This document shows, one piece after another, positions 5,190 to 6,002 of a DNA stretch of 6,002 bases. The notes under the pieces are model-generated. The model was not told the origin of the DNA. It saw only the letters and a list, made by a program, of their open reading frames with translations, and made no database searches. The translations under genes and the position numbers were made by a program. Origin of the DNA: Chloroflexota bacterium (lineage in GTDB: Bacteria; Chloroflexota; Anaerolineae; Aggregatilineales; UBA3940); NCBI GenBank assembly GCA_010092775.1, contig JAADYZ010000188.1:1-6002 (forward strand), written 5' to 3'. Numbering within the stretch: position 1 is the stretch's first letter; each line of letters starts with the position of its first letter.

Positions 5190-5766
5190 AATCTTCGGAG
5201 AAATAGCGATCCCTTTCCCAACAACCAGGGTTCGTCCAGATGTAATGCTGAATCTTCTCGAATGACTCGCGGGTTCGTATAATATGGTCATGGTAGCGAT
5301 TCTGCCAGACCTTTAGGGCGGGCATATTCAAATCGCGTCGGAGCTGGCGGGTGACCGCCGATTTATATGATCCAACAACCGCGCTGAGTGACCCTGCAAT
5401 TGAACTGCGGGCGACGTCGCCCGCAGCCGGTTGTGCCTCAAGCACTCCTTGAGGCGATTCCATCGGTAAAACACGCGCATTAGCCGCTCGCGGCCCCCCA
5501 TCATTCTCCAGGATCACAATCCCATGCACGTGATTCGGCATCACAATAAAGGCGTCAAGCCCGACGGAATGATGGTTCGGCAGGTCAAGCCATCGTTCCT
5601 GAGCGATCGCACCCGCTCGACTCAAGACCATTTTGCTGTCGGCTACCTCACCGAAGAGATAGCCCCGCTGATAGCTACAAATCGTGACGAAGTACGCACC
5701 ACTCAAGCGATAGTCATAGCCTTTGAGCCGTGGTGATTTACGATTAGGCAATGGGTTTTCGGACAA
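5188..5766 (-). CDS. REP-associated tyrosine transposase (RAYT, Y1/HUH superfamily, IS200-related)
   Basis: The 192-residue product is a single-strand DNA transposase of the Y1 HUH group. It starts with the family signature RKSPRLKGYDYRLSGAYF (9-26), followed by VTICSYQRGYLFGE (27-40). The metal-binding HUH motif is MPNHVHGIV (76-84, His79 and His81). The conserved C-terminal part is VWQNRYHDHIIR (153-164) and IQHYIWTNP (172-180). The catalytic tyrosine is most likely Tyr175, by analogy with the alpha-D helix tyrosine of IS200/IS608; Tyr158 is an alternative. RAYTs act on REP hairpins carrying a GTAG or GGAG tag, and such repeats lie about 100 bp upstream. Start: TTG at 5766 with GAGG six bases before it; no upstream ATG exists in frame and the next ATG (codon 46) would remove the signature. 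Residues 88-125 are a low-complexity linker encoded partly by palindromes. All key residues are present, so it may be active. It probably shares a transcript with manA. Confidence 0.92.
   Translation of the reverse strand: MSENPLPNRKSPRLKGYDYRLSGAYFVTICSYQRGYLFGEVADSKMVLSRAGAIAQERWLDLPNHHSVGLDAFIVMPNHVHGIVILENDGGPRAANARVLPMESPQGVLEAQPAAGDVARSSIAGSLSAVVGSYKSAVTRQLRRDLNMPALKVWQNRYHDHIIRTRESFEKIQHYIWTNPGCWERDRYFSED
5405..5455. repeat. Two intragenic palindromes in the RAYT linker region
   Basis: Positions 5405-5426 are a perfect 22-bp palindrome with core GGGCGACGTCGCCC, and 5435-5455 hold GCCTCAAG and CTTGAGGC around five bases. Together they encode about residues 104-121, a low-complexity linker between the HUH motif and the catalytic helix. 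Neither carries an adjacent GTAG, so they are not canonical REPs. They could be absorbed palindromic insertions or structures important for the mRNA. Confidence 0.6.
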
Positions 5767-5862
5767 TGACGGCCTCAGTTCTACGGATGCTCATCACTCA
5801 CATGCAGACTTCTCTTGCGTTGGTCGTCAGCGATCCATCGGACGCAGATTCACGACCATGCT

Positions 5863-5886
5863 GTAGGGACAACGCCTGCGTTGTCC
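5863..5886 (+). repeat. REP unit A (GTAG tag plus palindrome)
   Basis: GTAG at 5863-5866 is followed immediately by a perfect 20-bp palindrome: GGACAACGC (5867-5875), CT, GCGTTGTCC (5878-5886). GTAG abutting a palindrome is the defining format of REPs served by RAYTs. The unit is on the plus strand, opposite in orientation to unit B, and together they form a bipartite (BIME-like) element of 68 bp at 5861-5928, bounded by CTGTAGGGAC and GTCCCTACAG. Confidence 0.85.
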
Positions 5887-5902
5887 GTAACTCCCCACCT
5901 GC

Positions 5903-5926
5903 GGACGAGGCAGGCCTCGTCCCTAC
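5903..5926 (-). repeat. REP unit B (inverted relative to A)
   Basis: On the minus strand GTAG (5926-5923) abuts a perfect palindrome, GGACGAGGC, CT, GCCTCGTCC (5922-5903). Compared with unit A, the tag, the outer GGAC/GTCC and the GC-CT-GC core are the same, while the inner triplet pair changes from AAC/GTT to GAG/CTC, so pairing is kept by compensatory change. Unit B and its left flank (5878-5929) are repeated at 5950-6002. Confidence 0.85.
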
Positions 5927-5949
5927 AGGCACTATACTATTGGATCAGG

Positions 5950-6002
5950 GCGTTGTCCGCTAACCTTCCACCTGCGGACGAGGCGGGCCTCGTCCCTACA
6001 GG
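5950..6002 (-). repeat. REP unit C with partial copy of the A arm (runs to the window edge)
   Basis: This is a near-identical direct copy of 5878-5929, starting 20 bp after it ends. It begins with GCGTTGTCCG, the right arm of palindrome A, but the left arm GGACAACGC and its GTAG are missing. It then has a CCACCTGC spacer and a full unit-B-type REP: palindrome arms 5976-5984 and 5987-5995, and GTAG on the minus strand at 5999-5996. The centre is CC on the minus strand where units A and B have CT. The repeat may continue beyond the window, so an array of more units is possible. Confidence 0.82.

Noticed and set aside
5178..5291. N-terminal extension of manA by 38 codons
   Set aside because: It would overlap the RAYT gene in another frame, and the perfect AGGAGG and the normal ManA N-terminus point to the ATG at 5177.
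5861..6002. CRISPR array
   Set aside because: The repeated units are palindromes in inverted and direct orientation with one 20-bp gap and GTAG tags; there are no regular spacers and no cas genes, so REP/BIME is the better reading.

Overview
This 6.0 kb window is bacterial chromosomal DNA of moderately high GC. Every gene I can support lies on the minus strand. Read in the direction of transcription (from high to low coordinates), the order is: a cluster of GTAG-tagged palindromic repeats; a REP-associated tyrosine transposase (RAYT, HUH superfamily); manA (class I mannose-6-phosphate isomerase); a frameshifted remnant that looks like the C-terminal end of a serpin; a regulatory region; the ferrous-iron uptake operon feoA-feoB-feoC with its own terminator; a roughly 120-nt sequence resembling the right end and omega-RNA part of an IS200/IS605 (TnpB-type) element; a small lipoprotein gene with its terminator; and the first 46 codons of a TetR-family regulator, cut by the window edge, with a perfect palindromic operator at its promoter. 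I infer a free-living organism outside the well-studied proteobacteria, possibly Chloroflexota (Anaerolineae-like). The reasons are the cysteine-bearing FeoC, the bacterial serpin remnant, the B. subtilis-sized ManA and the RAYT/REP style. This taxonomic guess is weak.

The metabolic core is iron uptake. FeoA and FeoB overlap by one base and FeoC follows seven bases later, so the three are almost certainly co-transcribed and translationally coupled. The leader upstream of feoA holds a long imperfect inverted repeat suited to an iron-responsive repressor, a perfect CRP-family motif (TGTGA-N6-TCACA) about 100 bp upstream of the start codon, and a short hairpin that would cover the feoA Shine-Dalgarno sequence. 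ManA is intact and links fructose-6-phosphate with mannose-6-phosphate for glycan precursors. Its Shine-Dalgarno overlaps the stop codon of the transposase, so the two are probably translated from one transcript.

The most interesting part is the right edge. The RAYT gene is followed, on its upstream side, by at least three REP units. Each is the tetranucleotide GTAG directly abutting a 20-bp palindrome with a CT centre. The stems of different units differ by compensatory base pairs (AAC/GTT against GAG/CTC), while the GTAG tag, the outer GGAC/GTCC and the CT-centred core stay fixed. This is a self-contained transposase plus cognate hairpin substrate system. Two further palindromes lie inside the RAYT coding sequence, in a low-complexity linker, and a diverged REP-like stem lies at the far left of the window. 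A second, unrelated HUH-type footprint, the IS605-like right end, lies between feoC and the lipoprotein gene with no transposase or tnpB next to it.
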